From NCBI GenBank assembly GCA_000027065.2, contig FN543093.2, positions 872,074 to 936,073 of the forward strand: a stretch of 64,000 nt of DNA, in the 5' to 3' direction. Each line of letters begins with the position of its first letter. The stretch's first letter is position 1. The stretch comes from Cronobacter turicensis z3032 (lineage in GTDB: Bacteria; Pseudomonadota; Gammaproteobacteria; Enterobacterales; Enterobacteriaceae). Both the position numbers and the translations under genes were made by a program. This document shows positions 44,598 to 54,007 of this stretch, in pieces. The notes below the pieces were generated by a model. That model had not been told where the DNA came from and ran no database searches. It worked only from the letters and a program-made list of their open reading frames with translations.

Positions 44598-45305
44598 CGC
44601 CAGCTGCGGGTGCACCACGCTGCTGCTGAGCGGCTTGCTGACCACGTAGCTGCCATTCACCACCGAAACCACCGGCGGCTGACGTGTCGTCATAAAGTAA
44701 TCGTAGCCGGGCTTAAGCTGTTTCCAGAAGCCGATATAGTACGAATACTTGTGGCGCTCCATATTGGCGTCGGTCATGCGGAACGGATAGATGCTGACCT
44801 GCACGTTCGGCTGACCAAATACCAGCGCGCCGGTGACGAACTGGAAAATCTCATCGATATTTTTATCGGTCATCGCGTAGCAACCCACGGAAACGCACGC
44901 GCCGTGGATCATCAGATATTTCCCTTCATACCCGTTAGCGCGGTCAAAGGCGTTCGGAAAACCGATATTGATCGCTTTATAAAAACGGCTGTCGGGTTTG
45001 AGCTGGCTGCGTTGCACGCTATAGAAGCCTTCCGGGCTTTTGAAATCGCCCTGACGGCGTTTCGGCCCAAGACCGCCGGAATAGTTGCAGATGTTATAGC
45101 TATCCAGTAACTGATACTGCTCGCCCATCTTGACGTACAGCTCAAGCTTGCGCTCTTCCTTAAAGATCTGGATATAAACCGGGGAACCCATTAACTGCTG
45201 TTTTAATTCTTTTTTTATTGGGGTGACGCTGTCGCTACTGACTGTACTGGCCCATGAAAAGCACGACACCAGAAGCATCGCAATTAACAATGCGATTTTA
45301 CGCAT
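44568..45305 (-). CDS. yafK: L,D-transpeptidase-fold amidase DpaA (YafK)
   Basis: A 245-residue periplasmic protein with a signal peptide (about 1-19) and a YkuD catalytic motif [14 protein letters not shown], with His134 and the nucleophile Cys142. In E. coli YafK (DpaA) cuts Braun's lipoprotein off peptidoglycan rather than making crosslinks. The arrangement next to yafJ is conserved. The convergent coding overlap of 30 bases with yafJ is somewhat long. Confidence 0.92.
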   Translation of the reverse strand: MRKIALLIAMLLVSCFSWASTVSSDSVTPIKKELKQQLMGSPVYIQIFKEERKLELYVKMGEQYQLLDSYNICNYSGGLGPKRRQGDFKSPEGFYSVQRSQLKPDSRFYKAINIGFPNAFDRANGYEGKYLMIHGACVSVGCYAMTDKNIDEIFQFVTGALVFGQPNVQVSIYPFRMTDANMERHKYSYYIGFWKQLKPGYDYFMTTRQPPVVSVVNGSYVVSKPLSSSVVHPQLASNYTLPETK

Positions 45306-45504
45306 ACTGCTTGTTTCCTTGATAAAGCTAAGACCGATGCCGAAAGGCGAAGGGATCCAAAATAAGACTATTCTGGTTCAGGAGCGCTCACATTAGCACC
45401 GCTATTATTTTTCGCAAGCGCTGCCTGCTGCGTTTACAATTAAGTTCCGCTTAACTTCCTTGCGCCCCACAGAATTTACTCAATTACGGTCGAATAAGGA
45501 AGGT

Positions 45505-45525
45505 CGCCGCCGCAGTACGGCGGCG
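45505..45525 (-). terminator. Possible terminator after the GDPD-family gene
   Basis: A strong 8-bp GC stem (CGCCGCCG/CGGCGGCG) lies ten bases past the stop. The following minus-strand bases (ACCTTCCTTATTC) are only weakly T-rich, so termination is uncertain. Confidence 0.4.
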
Positions 45526-45533
45526 TTATTCGA

Positions 45534-46400
45534 TTAACGCGCGCGGGCGCTGAACTGGCCCGGCGAATCAACCATCACGCCGTCCGCGTTCAGCTCCACG
45601 GCTTTCTGGTAATCCTGCGGCGAGTTCACGCCAAACAAAATAATGTGCGCGTCGCCGTGGGAGCGGAAACAGTCCATCGCCTCTTTATCCCACGTCAGCG
45701 TGGCCGGTGAAACGCCTTCGCCAAGCGTGAATTTCTCCACCACTTCCACTTTGCGGTTCAGCTCCAGGCCGTACCAGCGTGATGGTTCATCGGCACCCGG
45801 CACCGGGCACTGATGCGCGAGGGACACGTTCGCGAGCCGGGTGCGGGTTTCGCTGCGGGTGGCGAAGCGCGCAATGGCTGGGGGCAGCGCCTGGAGATAC
45901 TTATCTTCGGTGGAGTAGACGCGCACCCGCCCGAGGCTGTGCGTTTTCTCCAGTACCGCCAGAAGCTGTTGCCCCATGACGCCCGGCGCGGCATCCGGCG
46001 ATTTAATGTCGATGTAAAATGGCGTCTGCGGCCATTTTTGCAGCACGCTCTCAAGCGTTGGGATCGTAGCCCCTTTGCCGCGCCACGGGTGTGTGTTGTC
46101 GCCCCATTTCCAGCCCGCATCCACGGCGCCCAGCTCTTGCGCCGTGAAACGGGAAACCGGGCCGCTGCTGTTGGTCAGCGCGCTTAAGTCGCTCGGACGG
46201 TAGAGCACCGGCACGCCATCTTTGCTGAGCTGCACCGTTACCCATATCGCGTCGGCGCGGTTTTCCAGCGCCAGCGCAATGGCGGGCAGGGTATTTTCCG
46301 GCGCGTCGCCGGTGCCGCCCCGGTGGGCTATCAATTGCGGGCTGGCGCAGGCCAGCGTGGCGGTGCTCAACAGCAGCGCGGCAAGCGAAACTCGAATCAT
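45534..46400 (-). CDS. Secreted GDPD-family protein with altered active site
   Basis: The 288-residue product has a signal peptide (about 1-19, LACAS) and a glycerophosphodiester phosphodiesterase-type TIM barrel. The first family motif AHRGGTGDAPENTLPA (25-40) is intact. The next segment reads ADAIWVTVQLSKDGVPVLYRPSDL where the family has ADAIExDVxLTKDGxPVVxHDxxL. The Glu and Asp metal ligands and the catalytic His are thus replaced by Trp, Thr and Arg. FYIDIKSPD, matching the E-x-K motif, keeps an acid. Catalysis of the usual reaction is doubtful. E. coli has no such gene between yafK and dinB, where the yafQ-dinJ toxin-antitoxin and flagellar remnants lie in K-12. Confidence 0.82.
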   Translation of the reverse strand: MIRVSLAALLLSTATLACASPQLIAHRGGTGDAPENTLPAIALALENRADAIWVTVQLSKDGVPVLYRPSDLSALTNSSGPVSRFTAQELGAVDAGWKWGDNTHPWRGKGATIPTLESVLQKWPQTPFYIDIKSPDAAPGVMGQQLLAVLEKTHSLGRVRVYSTEDKYLQALPPAIARFATRSETRTRLANVSLAHQCPVPGADEPSRWYGLELNRKVEVVEKFTLGEGVSPATLTWDKEAMDCFRSHGDAHIILFGVNSPQDYQKAVELNADGVMVDSPGQFSARAR

Positions 46401-46506
46401 GCTTTTCTCCTTAATCCCTGTGATTCAACGCAGTAGCAGCCATGTTGATATCACAGCTCTGTGACAGCCCGTGGCGGACAGTTGCCGCCGCGCCCATTTT
46501 TTGCCA

Positions 46507-46526
46507 GACTGTATGGACATACAGTG
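46507..46526 (+). promoter_or_regulatory. LexA (SOS) box of dinB
   Basis: CTGT (46509-46512), eight bases and ACAG (46521-46524) form the canonical CTGT-N8-ACAG LexA site, 15 bases upstream of the dinB start codon. Confidence 0.9.
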
Positions 46527-46538
46527 CGGGGTTTCGCG

Positions 46539-47594
46539 ATGCGCAAAATCATTCATGTCGATATGGACTGCTTTTTCGCGGCGGTAGAGATGCGCGATAA
46601 TCCAGCCCTGCGCGATATTCCGCTGGCGATTGGAGGCAGCCGCGAACGGCGCGGCGTTATCAGTACCGCCAACTACCCGGCGCGTAAATATGGCGTGCGC
46701 AGCGCGATGCCCACGGGCATGGCGCTCAAGCTCTGCCCGCATCTCACGCTGTTGCCGGGGCGTTTTGAGGCTTATAAAGAAGCGTCCGCCCATATCCGGG
46801 AAATATTCTCGCGCTATACCTCGCTGATTGAACCGCTCTCGCTCGACGAGGCTTATCTGGATGTCTCCCACAGCCCGCACTGTTATGGCTCGGCCACGCT
46901 GATGGCCAAAGAGATCCGCCAGACGATTTTCGACGAACTCCAGCTCACCGCGTCGGCGGGTATCGCGCCGATCAAATTCCTCGCCAAGATCGCCTCCGAT
47001 CTCAACAAGCCCAACGGGCAGTATGTGATCACGCCTGAAGAGGTGCCGGCGTTTTTGCGCACGCTGCCGCTTGGCAAGATCCCAGGCGTCGGCAAAGTGA
47101 CGGCGGCGAAGCTTGAGAGCCTCGGCCTGCGCACCTGCGAGGATGTGCAGAAGAGCGATCTCGCCGCGCTGCTCAAGCGCTTTGGCAAGTTCGGGCGTGT
47201 ATTGTGGGAGCGTAGCCAGGGGATAGACGACCGGGAGATCAGCAGCGACAGGCAGCGTAAATCGGTCGGCGTCGAGCGTACCCTGGCGGAAGATATTCAT
47301 GAATGGGCGGAGTGCGAGGCGATCGTGGAGCGGCTCTACCCGGAGCTTGAACGCCGCCTCGCCGCCGTTCAGCCGGATCTGCGCATCGCCCGCCAGGGTG
47401 TGAAGCTGAAATTTAATGATTTCCAGCTCACCACGCAGGAGCACGTCTGGCCGAAGCTTAACAAAGAGGATCTGCTCGCCACGGCGCGCAAAACCTGGGA
47501 AGAGCGCCGCAGCGGGCGCGGCGTGCGGCTGGTGGGGCTGCATGTGACGCTGCTCGACCCGCAAATCGAGCGGCAGCTGGTGCTGGGGCTGTAG
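46539..47594 (+). CDS. dinB: DNA polymerase IV
   Basis: This Y-family translesion polymerase has 351 residues from ATG 46539, the E. coli length. Catalytic acids are Asp8 (HVDMDCFFA) and Asp103-Glu104 ([10 protein letters not shown]). The thumb helix-hairpin-helix [10 protein letters not shown] and little-finger domain are intact, and the protein ends in the clamp-binding RQLVLGL. A longer frame upstream would run through the LexA box and is not used. The downstream yafNOP genes of E. coli K-12 are absent here. Confidence 0.96.
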   Translation: MRKIIHVDMDCFFAAVEMRDNPALRDIPLAIGGSRERRGVISTANYPARKYGVRSAMPTGMALKLCPHLTLLPGRFEAYKEASAHIREIFSRYTSLIEPLSLDEAYLDVSHSPHCYGSATLMAKEIRQTIFDELQLTASAGIAPIKFLAKIASDLNKPNGQYVITPEEVPAFLRTLPLGKIPGVGKVTAAKLESLGLRTCEDVQKSDLAALLKRFGKFGRVLWERSQGIDDREISSDRQRKSVGVERTLAEDIHEWAECEAIVERLYPELERRLAAVQPDLRIARQGVKLKFNDFQLTTQEHVWPKLNKEDLLATARKTWEERRSGRGVRLVGLHVTLLDPQIERQLVLGL

Positions 47595-47612
47595 GGGCTT
47601 ATCCTCGGGCCC

Positions 47613-47709
47613 GGTGGGTGCGCTTCGCTTACCCACCCTACGTGATGATAACCGTCGGGAAGCGTAGGGCGGGTAAGCGTCAGCGCACCCGCCGCTGACA
47701 CCCGCCACC
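47613..47709 (+). repeat. Intergenic palindromic repeat, copy 1
   Basis: Two imperfect inverted repeats in tandem (GGTGGGTGCGC..CTTACCCACC and GCGGGTAAGCG..CGCACCCGC), joined by GATGATAACCGTCGGGAAGC. A same-orientation copy is at 49732-49826. It resembles the REP/BIME-class extragenic repeats of enterobacteria. Confidence 0.8.
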
Positions 47710-47748
47710 GAACCCCTACCTGAACTAATAGTTATCCGCGATCCCTCA

Positions 47749-47777
47749 TTGTACCGGCATACCGCACTCGTTATGAT
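47749..47777 (+). promoter_or_regulatory. Predicted sigma-70 promoter of the rtcB-prfH operon
   Basis: The -35 TTGTAC (47749-47754), a 17-base spacer and -10 TATGAT (47772-47777). Transcription would start near 47784 and leave a leader of roughly 155 bases before the ligase gene. Confidence 0.6.
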
Positions 47778-47822
47778 GCAGGCCGTTTTTCCCATTCTCT
47801 TCATCTGCAAAGGAGGCACATC

Positions 47823-47870
47823 ATGACTTACACCACGCTGATTACGCTTTGCAGACTGACCCAGGACTAA
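47823..47870 (+). CDS. Candidate 15-residue leader peptide
   Basis: ATG 47823 lies behind a near-perfect ribosome site (AAAGGAGG, 47809-47816) and is followed by 14 sense codons and TAA: MTYTTLITLCRLTQD. No better ribosome site exists in the operon, while the downstream ligase gene starts from weak signals. The frame is too short for a function of its own, and it lies on the predicted transcript between the promoter and the ligase gene. The complementary hexamers GCAGAC (47851-47856, within the frame) and GTCTGC (about 47892-47897) could pair. A regulatory leader peptide is an inference. Confidence 0.5.
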   Translation: MTYTTLITLCRLTQD

Positions 47871-47940
47871 TTCCGCTTTTTTCATTGCCCGGGTTTTCGT
47901 CTGCCACATCCTTATTTTTTTCCACATTATGGATTGGTAT

Positions 47941-49080
47941 ATGGGCAATTTTATTCGTCCCTTGTCTGACGCTGTCGCATATCTTGCGTCGGACGATCTC
48001 TGGATTGAAAGCGCCGCCACGCAACAACTGTTAACCACCGCCAGGCTTGCGGGAATGACTCGCGTGGTCGGCATGCCGGATCTGCATCCGGGGCGTGGTT
48101 ACCCCATCGGCGCGGCCTTTTTCTCCGTTACTCGTTTTTACCCGGCGCTGGTGGGTAATGACATCGGCTGCGGCATGGCGCTGTGGCAAACCTCGCTGTT
48201 AACCCGCAAGCTCAACCTCGATAAACTCGAAAAGCGCCTGCAAACCTACAGCGATATCGCCCCGACCGACTGGCTGGAAGCGGCGCTGCCGCCGTCGCTT
48301 GCTGCGCACCCGTATGCGGCGTCGCTCGGCTCGGTGGGCGGCGGCAATCACTTTGCGGAGCTGCAGCAAATCGACAGCGTCTATGACGACGACGCGATTG
48401 AGGCGCTCGGCATTCGCCCTGCGCAGCTCCTGTTGTTGGCGCACAGCGGCTCGCGCGGCTTTGGCCAGCAGATCCTGCGCGCCCACGTTGAGCGCTTCTC
48501 CCACGACGGGCTGGACGCGGGCAGCGAGGAGGCCAGCGAGTATCTGGCGCAGCATCAGCTGGCGCTCGATTTCGCGGTCGCCAACCGTGCGCTCATCGCG
48601 CGTCGTTTGCTGGCGCATATCAAAGAGACCGGCGAGCCGGTGCTTGATGTTAACCATAACCTGCTTGCGCCTTACACCTTAGGCGACACGCAGGGCTGGC
48701 TGCATCGTAAAGGTGCGACGCCCGCCAGTCTCGGCCCGGTCGTTATCCCTGGATCGCGCGGCGATTACAGCTATCTGGTGCAGCCGACGGGCGGCAGCGA
48801 GGCGCTCGATTCGCTGGCGCACGGCGCGGGCCGTAAATGGATGCGTACCGAGTGCAAAGGCCGTCTTTCCGGTAAATTCAGTCCGGCGCAGCTCTCCCGC
48901 ACGGCCTTTGGCAGCCGGGTGATTTGTCGCGACCGTCAGCTTATCTACGAAGAAGCGCCGCAGGCGTATAAATCGATAGAGAGTGTAATGCAGTGCCTGA
49001 CGGGCGCGGGGCTGGTGAAGCCGCTTGCACGCCTGAAACCGGTGCTGACCTTAAAAACCAGCGGGGAGCGAAGCGAATGA
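47941..49080 (+). CDS. RtcB-family RNA ligase, PrfH-associated
   Basis: A 379-residue member of the RtcB RNA ligases, which join 2',3'-cyclic phosphate or 3'-phosphate ends to 5'-OH ends using GTP and Mn2+. Active-site motifs are complete: [21 protein letters not shown] (metal Cys77), [34 protein letters not shown] and HGAGR, whose His accepts GMP. ATG 47941 (MGNFIRP) looks like the family start; ATG 47929 would add four residues. It overlaps prfH by four bases. This pairing is the known RtcB2-PrfH repair system, in which ribosomes cut in the 16S decoding centre by colicin E3-type toxins are rescued and resealed. That role is established for homologues and inferred here. Confidence 0.88.
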   Translation: MGNFIRPLSDAVAYLASDDLWIESAATQQLLTTARLAGMTRVVGMPDLHPGRGYPIGAAFFSVTRFYPALVGNDIGCGMALWQTSLLTRKLNLDKLEKRLQTYSDIAPTDWLEAALPPSLAAHPYAASLGSVGGGNHFAELQQIDSVYDDDAIEALGIRPAQLLLLAHSGSRGFGQQILRAHVERFSHDGLDAGSEEASEYLAQHQLALDFAVANRALIARRLLAHIKETGEPVLDVNHNLLAPYTLGDTQGWLHRKGATPASLGPVVIPGSRGDYSYLVQPTGGSEALDSLAHGAGRKWMRTECKGRLSGKFSPAQLSRTAFGSRVICRDRQLIYEEAPQAYKSIESVMQCLTGAGLVKPLARLKPVLTLKTSGERSE

Positions 49081-49694
49081 TCTTATTGCAACTCTCTTCC
49101 GCTCAGGGGCCGGACGAATGTTGTCTGGCCGTCAGTAAGGCGCTGGAGGCGCTGCGCAAAGAGGCGGCGCAGGCGGATGTCGCGCTGTCGGTAATAGAAG
49201 AAGAGCCAGGGCCCCGCGCTGGTACGCTGCGTTCGGCGCTGGTCTCGCTTGAAGGCGAAAATGCGCAACCGCTCGCGCAGCGCTGGTGCGGGACATTACA
49301 GTGGATATGCGAAAGCCCGTATCGCCCGCGTCATGCCCGTAAAAACTGGTTTATCGGCGCGGCGGTGTTTACGCCGGTGGGTGATATGCCGCAAAGCGAC
49401 ATTCGTTTTGACGCGTTGCGCGCGTCCGGGCCGGGCGGACAGCACGTCAACAAAACCGACTCGGCGATACGCGCCACGCATGTGGCGAGCGGCATTAGCG
49501 TGAAGGTGCAGTCAGAGCGCAGCCAGCATGCCAATAAAAGGCTGGCGACGCTGTTGATTGCGCATAAGCTCGAAGAGCAGCGCGACGCGCAGAGCGCAGG
49601 TCAAAAAGCGCAGCGGCGGTGGTTTCATCATCAAATAGCGCGCGGCAATCCCACGCGGTGTTTTACGGGGAAAGGTTTTACGCCGGTGAAGTGA
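49077..49694 (+). CDS. prfH: Peptide chain release factor homologue PrfH
   Basis: A 205-residue class I release-factor-like protein lacking the stop-codon-reading domain. The GGQ peptidyl-tRNA hydrolysis motif is at 120-122 in [17 protein letters not shown], followed by the [12 protein letters not shown] segment of RF domain 3. The gene is intact, whereas in E. coli K-12 prfH is regarded as a partial gene. ATG 49077 overlaps the stop of the ligase gene (ATGA). PrfH homologues release the nascent chain from ribosomes with a cut decoding centre. Confidence 0.9.
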   Translation: MILLQLSSAQGPDECCLAVSKALEALRKEAAQADVALSVIEEEPGPRAGTLRSALVSLEGENAQPLAQRWCGTLQWICESPYRPRHARKNWFIGAAVFTPVGDMPQSDIRFDALRASGPGGQHVNKTDSAIRATHVASGISVKVQSERSQHANKRLATLLIAHKLEEQRDAQSAGQKAQRRWFHHQIARGNPTRCFTGKGFTPVK

Positions 49695-49731
49695 TCGCGG
49701 CCGTGTTAAAGGTGGGCGCGCCAGACTGGAA

Positions 49732-49826
49732 GGTGGGTGCGCTCACGCTTACCCACCCTGGATGATGATAACCGTCGGGAAGCGTAGAGCGGGTAAGCGC
49801 AGCGCACCCGCCGTTGACACCCACCT
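49732..49826 (+). repeat. Intergenic palindromic repeat, copy 2
   Basis: Same layout and orientation as 47613-47709, with about 85-90 percent identity by eye (shared GATGATAACCGTCGGGAAGC core and the GGTGGGTGCGC and CGCACCCGCCG arms). The two copies bracket the ligase-prfH operon. Confidence 0.8.
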
Positions 49827-49864
49827 TTCAAACTCGCCGTTTCCCGCCACGGCAAAAAAACCAC

Positions 49865-49900
49865 AACAAAAAAGGCGGCCCCAGGGCCGCCTTTCTTTTG
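49865..49900. terminator. Terminator after pepD
   Basis: The stem AAAGGCGGCCC/GGGCCGCCTTT with a two-base loop has T runs on the minus strand (and a moderately T-rich plus side). Confidence 0.8.
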
Positions 49901-49910
49901 CATCAAACGT

Positions 49911-51368
49911 TTATTTCGCCGGGATCGCTTTCAGCAGTTCGGTCAGCAGTGTCCAGTAGTGGCCCACGCTTTCGATATGTACCTGCTCATCCGGCGAGTG
50001 CGGCCCGGTAATGGTCGGCCCGATAGACACCATATCCATCTGCGGGTACGGCTTTTTGAACAGCCCGCACTCCAGACCGGCGTGGATCACCTGGATATTC
50101 GGCGTCTTGTTAAACAGACGCTGATAGGTTTCACGCACCAGCGCCATCACCGGCGAGCTGGCGTCCGGCTGCCAGCCAGGGTAGCTGCCTTTGGCCGCGG
50201 TTTTCGCGCCAGCCAGCGCGCCGAGCGATTCCAGCATGCTCACTACATACTCTTTCCCGCTGTCGATAAGCGAGCGGATCAGGCAGATGATTTCCGCCTG
50301 CTCGTCGGTCATGGTCACCACGCCCACGTTCAGGGAGGTTTCCACCACGCCTTTCGCCACGTCAGAGTTGCGAATCACCCCGTTCGGCGTCGCGTTCAGC
50401 AGCGCGATAAACGCATCGCGGCTCTGCGCGGTCAGCGCGGTTTTATCGGTCGTAGCCGCTTCCAGCACAACGGTAATGTTCTTCTCTTTAACGGACAGCT
50501 CGTTTTTCAGGATATCGAGATAGGTATTCGCCAGCGTTTTCAGCTCGCCTGCGTTAGCGGCGGGCACCGCAACGGTCGCGAACGCTTCACGCGGGATGGC
50601 GTTACGCAGCGTGCCGCCGTTGAAATCCACCAGACGCAGATCCAGCGCCTGCGCATGTCCGCACAGGAAACGCGCCAGCAGTTTGTTGGCGTTGCCGAGA
50701 CCCAGATGAATATCGCCGCCGGAGTGGCCGCCCTTCAGGCCTTTGAGCGTCAGTTTGAACGTCTCAAAACCGGCCGGGATAGCTTCGCGGGAGAGCGGCA
50801 GCGTGGAGATAAAATCGATACCGCCAGCGCAACCCATGTAGATTTCGCCTTCTTCTTCGGAATCGGTATTAATGAGGATATCGGCCTGCAGCCAGCCTGC
50901 CTGCAAACCAAACGCGCCGTCCATCCCGGCTTCTTCGGTCATGGTCAGCAGCACTTCCAGCGGGCCGTGTACGACGCTGTCATCCGCCAGCACCGCGAGC
51001 GCGGACGCCATACCGATGCCGTTATCCGCGCCAAGCGTGGTGCCGCGCGCTTTCACCCATTCGCCATCGATATACGGCTGGATAGGGTCTTTCGTGAAAT
51101 CATGAACGGTGTCGTTATTTTTCTGCGGCACCATATCGAGGTGCGCCTGCAGCACGACCGGCTTGCGGTTTTCCATGCCGGCGGTGGCCGGTTTGCGAAT
51201 TAAAATGTTGCCCACCTGATCGCGCTCGGCGAACAGGCCTTTTTCCTTCGCCCAGCCCATGATGTGTTCGGCGAGTTGTTCTTCATGGTAGGAAGGATGC
51301 GGAATGGAGCAGATTTTCGCGAAAATATCCCACAGCGGTTGAGGGGAGAGTTGAGACAGTTCAGACAC
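49911..51368 (-). CDS. pepD: Cytosol non-specific dipeptidase PepD
   Basis: PepD is a dimeric M20-family zinc aminopeptidase (carnosinase-like) that splits unblocked dipeptides including Cys-Gly. It has 485 residues, as in E. coli. Zinc and catalytic motifs include LQAHLDMVPQK (His-x-Asp), GADNGIGMA, TMTEEAGMDG (the catalytic Glu-Glu) and the dimerisation 'lid' domain (about 200-380). The start is behind AAGGAGACTTAACG. Confidence 0.96.
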   Translation of the reverse strand: MSELSQLSPQPLWDIFAKICSIPHPSYHEEQLAEHIMGWAKEKGLFAERDQVGNILIRKPATAGMENRKPVVLQAHLDMVPQKNNDTVHDFTKDPIQPYIDGEWVKARGTTLGADNGIGMASALAVLADDSVVHGPLEVLLTMTEEAGMDGAFGLQAGWLQADILINTDSEEEGEIYMGCAGGIDFISTLPLSREAIPAGFETFKLTLKGLKGGHSGGDIHLGLGNANKLLARFLCGHAQALDLRLVDFNGGTLRNAIPREAFATVAVPAANAGELKTLANTYLDILKNELSVKEKNITVVLEAATTDKTALTAQSRDAFIALLNATPNGVIRNSDVAKGVVETSLNVGVVTMTDEQAEIICLIRSLIDSGKEYVVSMLESLGALAGAKTAAKGSYPGWQPDASSPVMALVRETYQRLFNKTPNIQVIHAGLECGLFKKPYPQMDMVSIGPTITGPHSPDEQVHIESVGHYWTLLTELLKAIPAK

Positions 51369-51628
51369 GTTAAGTCTCCTTGACTGGGCCCGATGCAGCG
51401 CGGCGTACGGGCCTCTGGGTTATCGTTGTGATGTGCCGCAAGACGGGCCTGGGCAATAGCCCGAGAATACCACTTTCTTTTATGCCGTGCAGACCAAAGC
51501 GAGTAAAAACCACGGCCCATGCCGCGTGGCACTGGTTTTTAGCGGCTCAGATCTCTATAATCTCGCGCAACCTATTTTCCCCCTGAACACTTTTTAAGCC
51601 GTTTTTTAAACTGGCCGGGACACTTCAC

Positions 51629-52087
51629 ATGAGCGAAAAATACGTTGTCACCTGGGATATGTTACAGATCCACGCGCGCAAGCTGGCGAGCCGCCTGCTG
51701 CCTGCCGATCAGTGGAAAGGCATTATCGCCGTCAGCCGCGGCGGTCTGGTGCCTGGCGCACTGCTGGCGCGCGAACTGGGTATCCGTCACGTTGATACCG
51801 TCTGTATCTCCAGCTACGACCATGACAACCAGCGCGAACTGAAAGTTATCAAGCGCGCAGAAGGCGATGGTGAAGGCTTTATCGTGGTGGACGATCTGGT
51901 GGATACCGGCGGCACCGCAGTGGCTATTCGTGAGATGTACCCGAAAGCCCGCTTCGTGACGATTTTCGCTAAACCGGCAGGCCAGCCGCTGGTGGATGAC
52001 TACGTCATCGATATCCCGCAGGACACCTGGATCGAGCAGCCGTGGGATATGGGCGTGGTCTTCGTACCGCCGCTGTCCGGCCGTTAA
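51629..52087 (+). CDS. gpt: Xanthine-guanine phosphoribosyltransferase Gpt
   Basis: Gpt salvages guanine, xanthine and hypoxanthine to their nucleotides with PRPP. It has 152 residues, as in E. coli, with the PRPP-binding loop [13 protein letters not shown] (about 86-98) and an amphipathic membrane-associated helix near the N-terminus. A TATAAT box lies at 51556-51561, about 70 bases upstream, in a leader very similar to the E. coli one. Confidence 0.96.
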   Translation: MSEKYVVTWDMLQIHARKLASRLLPADQWKGIIAVSRGGLVPGALLARELGIRHVDTVCISSYDHDNQRELKVIKRAEGDGEGFIVVDDLVDTGGTAVAIREMYPKARFVTIFAKPAGQPLVDDYVIDIPQDTWIEQPWDMGVVFVPPLSGR

Positions 52088-52108
52088 TCCCGTCCTTACG
52101 CATCTTTA

Positions 52109-52132
52109 CGCCCGGCAATGCCGGGCGTTTTT
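52109..52132 (+). terminator. Terminator between gpt and frsA
   Basis: The stem CGCCCGGC/GCCGGGCG with an AAT loop is followed by TTTTTG and a further T run. Confidence 0.82.
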
Positions 52133-52194
52133 GTTTTTATCCGCCGCCTGCGAGTACAATCATGTTTTGTGCTGTTTTTACGGAGGCAGAAAGC

Positions 52195-53442
52195 ATGTCG
52201 CAGGCCAATCTGAGCGAAACCCTGTTTAAGCCGCGGTTTAAATACCCCGAAACCTCGACGCTGGTGCGTCGTCTTCAGCACGCGCCGCCTCCGGTGATTC
52301 AGTCCACGCTGGACGGTAAAACGGTGCCGCAGTGGTATCGCATGATTAACCGGCTGATGTGGGTCTGGCGCGGCGTCGATCCGCTGGAAATTCTCGACGT
52401 ACAGTCGCGTATCGTACTGAGCGACGCGGAACGCACCGATCCCGCGCATTACGATACGGTCATCGGCTATCGCGGCGGCAACTGGATTTTTGAGTGGTCG
52501 AAGCAGGCGATGGCGTGGCAGCAGCGCGCCGGACAGGAAACCGACGAAGAGGCCATCGGCAAGGCCTGGCTGATGGCTTCCACGCTCTACAGCATAGCCG
52601 CCTATCCGCACCTGAAAGGCGACACACTTGCCGAGCAGGCGCAGGTGCTGGCGAACCGCGCTTATGAGGAAGCCGCCACGCGGCTCTCCGGCGAACTGCG
52701 CGAGCTGGAATTCCCGATCCCTGGTGGCGCGACCATCACTGGCTTTCTGCATCTTCCCAAAGGCGGGCAGGGGCCGTTCCCGACCGTCCTGATTTGCGGC
52801 GGGCTGGACGCGCTGCAAAGCGACTACTTTAATCTTTTTGAGCGTTACTTCGCGCCGCTCGGCATCGCGATGCTCACGATTGATATGCCCTCGGTCGGCG
52901 CGTCGTCCAAATGGACGCTGACGCAGGATTCCAGCCTGCTGCATCAGCACGTGCTTCAGGCCCTGCCGAACCTGCCGTGGGTCGATCATACCCGCGTGGC
53001 GGCGTTGGGTTTCCGCTTCGGGGCGAACGTGGCGGTGCGGCTTGCTTATCTGGAGGCGCCGCGTCTGAAGGCGGTGGCGTGCATCGGCCCGATAGTGCAT
53101 CAGCTCTTCAGCGATCCGGCGCGTCAGAATCAGGTGCCGGAGATGTATATGGATGTGCTGGCGAGCCGCCTTGGCATGTATGACGCCTCGGATAACGCGC
53201 TGCGTATCGAGCTCAACCGCTATTCGCTGAAAACGCAGGGGCTGCTCGGCCGCCGCTGCCCGACGCCCATGCTCGCAGGCTACTGGAAAAACGACATTTT
53301 CAGCCCGGAGGATGAGTCGCGTTTAATCGTGTCGTCATCTGTGGACGGTAAACTCCTGGAGATCCCCACTTCGCCGGTATACAGCAACTTTGATAAGGCG
53401 CTGCATCAGATTTCCGGGTGGGTAAACCATAAATTGCGTTAA
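52195..53442 (+). CDS. frsA: Fermentation-respiration switch protein FrsA
   Basis: FrsA is an alpha/beta-hydrolase-fold protein that binds unphosphorylated enzyme IIA-Glc and shifts metabolism toward fermentation in E. coli; an esterase activity has been reported. The 415 residues from ATG 52195 fit E. coli (414). The ribosome site is CGGAGG (52181-52186). The nucleophile elbow reads GFRFGANVA rather than G-x-S-x-G, so a classical serine nucleophile is absent, as in the family. An upstream in-frame ATG at 52042 lies inside gpt and is not used. Confidence 0.93.
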   Translation: MSQANLSETLFKPRFKYPETSTLVRRLQHAPPPVIQSTLDGKTVPQWYRMINRLMWVWRGVDPLEILDVQSRIVLSDAERTDPAHYDTVIGYRGGNWIFEWSKQAMAWQQRAGQETDEEAIGKAWLMASTLYSIAAYPHLKGDTLAEQAQVLANRAYEEAATRLSGELRELEFPIPGGATITGFLHLPKGGQGPFPTVLICGGLDALQSDYFNLFERYFAPLGIAMLTIDMPSVGASSKWTLTQDSSLLHQHVLQALPNLPWVDHTRVAALGFRFGANVAVRLAYLEAPRLKAVACIGPIVHQLFSDPARQNQVPEMYMDVLASRLGMYDASDNALRIELNRYSLKTQGLLGRRCPTPMLAGYWKNDIFSPEDESRLIVSSSVDGKLLEIPTSPVYSNFDKALHQISGWVNHKLR

Positions 53443-53499
53443 TGATTTGCTAATTTCCATTGGTTTGGTAAAACAATGGCTTCACAAAAGGAGATCGCA

Positions 53500-53889
53500 A
53501 TGACGTTACCGAGTGGACACCCGAAAAGCAGGATGATTAAGAAATTCACTGCCCTTGGCCCGTATATTCGGGAAGAGCAGTGTGAAGGCAACCGCTTCTT
53601 CTTTGATTGCCTGGCTGTTTGCGTCAACGTCAAACCAGCGCCGGAGAAGCGTGAATTCTGGGGCTGGTGGATGGAGCTGGAAGCGCACGAAGACCATTTC
53701 ACCTACACCTGGCAGTTCGGCCTGTTTGATAAAGAGGGCGACTGGACAGCGGTCCCTATCAAAGAGGACGAGGTCAAAGAAAAGCTGGCGCAGACGCTAC
53801 GCGGTTTTCACGAAAGACTGCGCGCGCTGCTCGCCTCGATGGATTTAAAACTGGAGCCGGTAACAGAAGATCTGAAGCTTTCTGCATAA
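53500..53889 (+). CDS. crl: Sigma-S-binding factor Crl
   Basis: Crl binds RpoS directly and promotes its holoenzyme assembly, raising stationary-phase and curli gene expression. The 129 residues from ATG 53500 (AAAGGAG 53487-53493) align with E. coli Crl (133), with the conserved [37 protein letters not shown] and [10 protein letters not shown] blocks. The C-terminal tail is shorter. Confidence 0.94.
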   Translation: MTLPSGHPKSRMIKKFTALGPYIREEQCEGNRFFFDCLAVCVNVKPAPEKREFWGWWMELEAHEDHFTYTWQFGLFDKEGDWTAVPIKEDEVKEKLAQTLRGFHERLRALLASMDLKLEPVTEDLKLSA

Positions 53890-53924
53890 GCCGCATTTCA
53901 GTTAATACTTAAATAACGCATAAA

Positions 53925-53956
53925 AAATAACCCCGCCGACGCGGGGTTATTTTTTT
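53925..53956. terminator. Terminator shared by convergent crl and phoE
   Basis: A 12-bp perfect stem AAATAACCCCGC/GCGGGGTTATTT with a CGAC loop, flanked by A and T tracts on the two sides. Confidence 0.85.
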
Positions 53957-54007
53957 CGTAGCCACAGTTTTTATTCAGGCGCGGCGTATTTCCGCGCCTG
54001 AGATTAA

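Noticed and set aside
46425..48074. A 549-codon minus-strand frame across dinB and the intergenic repeat
   Set aside because: It runs through the LexA box, dinB antisense, the repeat and the RtcB start; no coherent protein.
49706..49906. Short frames in the repeat between prfH and pepD
   Set aside because: They are translations of the palindromic repeat on either strand and recur in copy 1 for the same reason.
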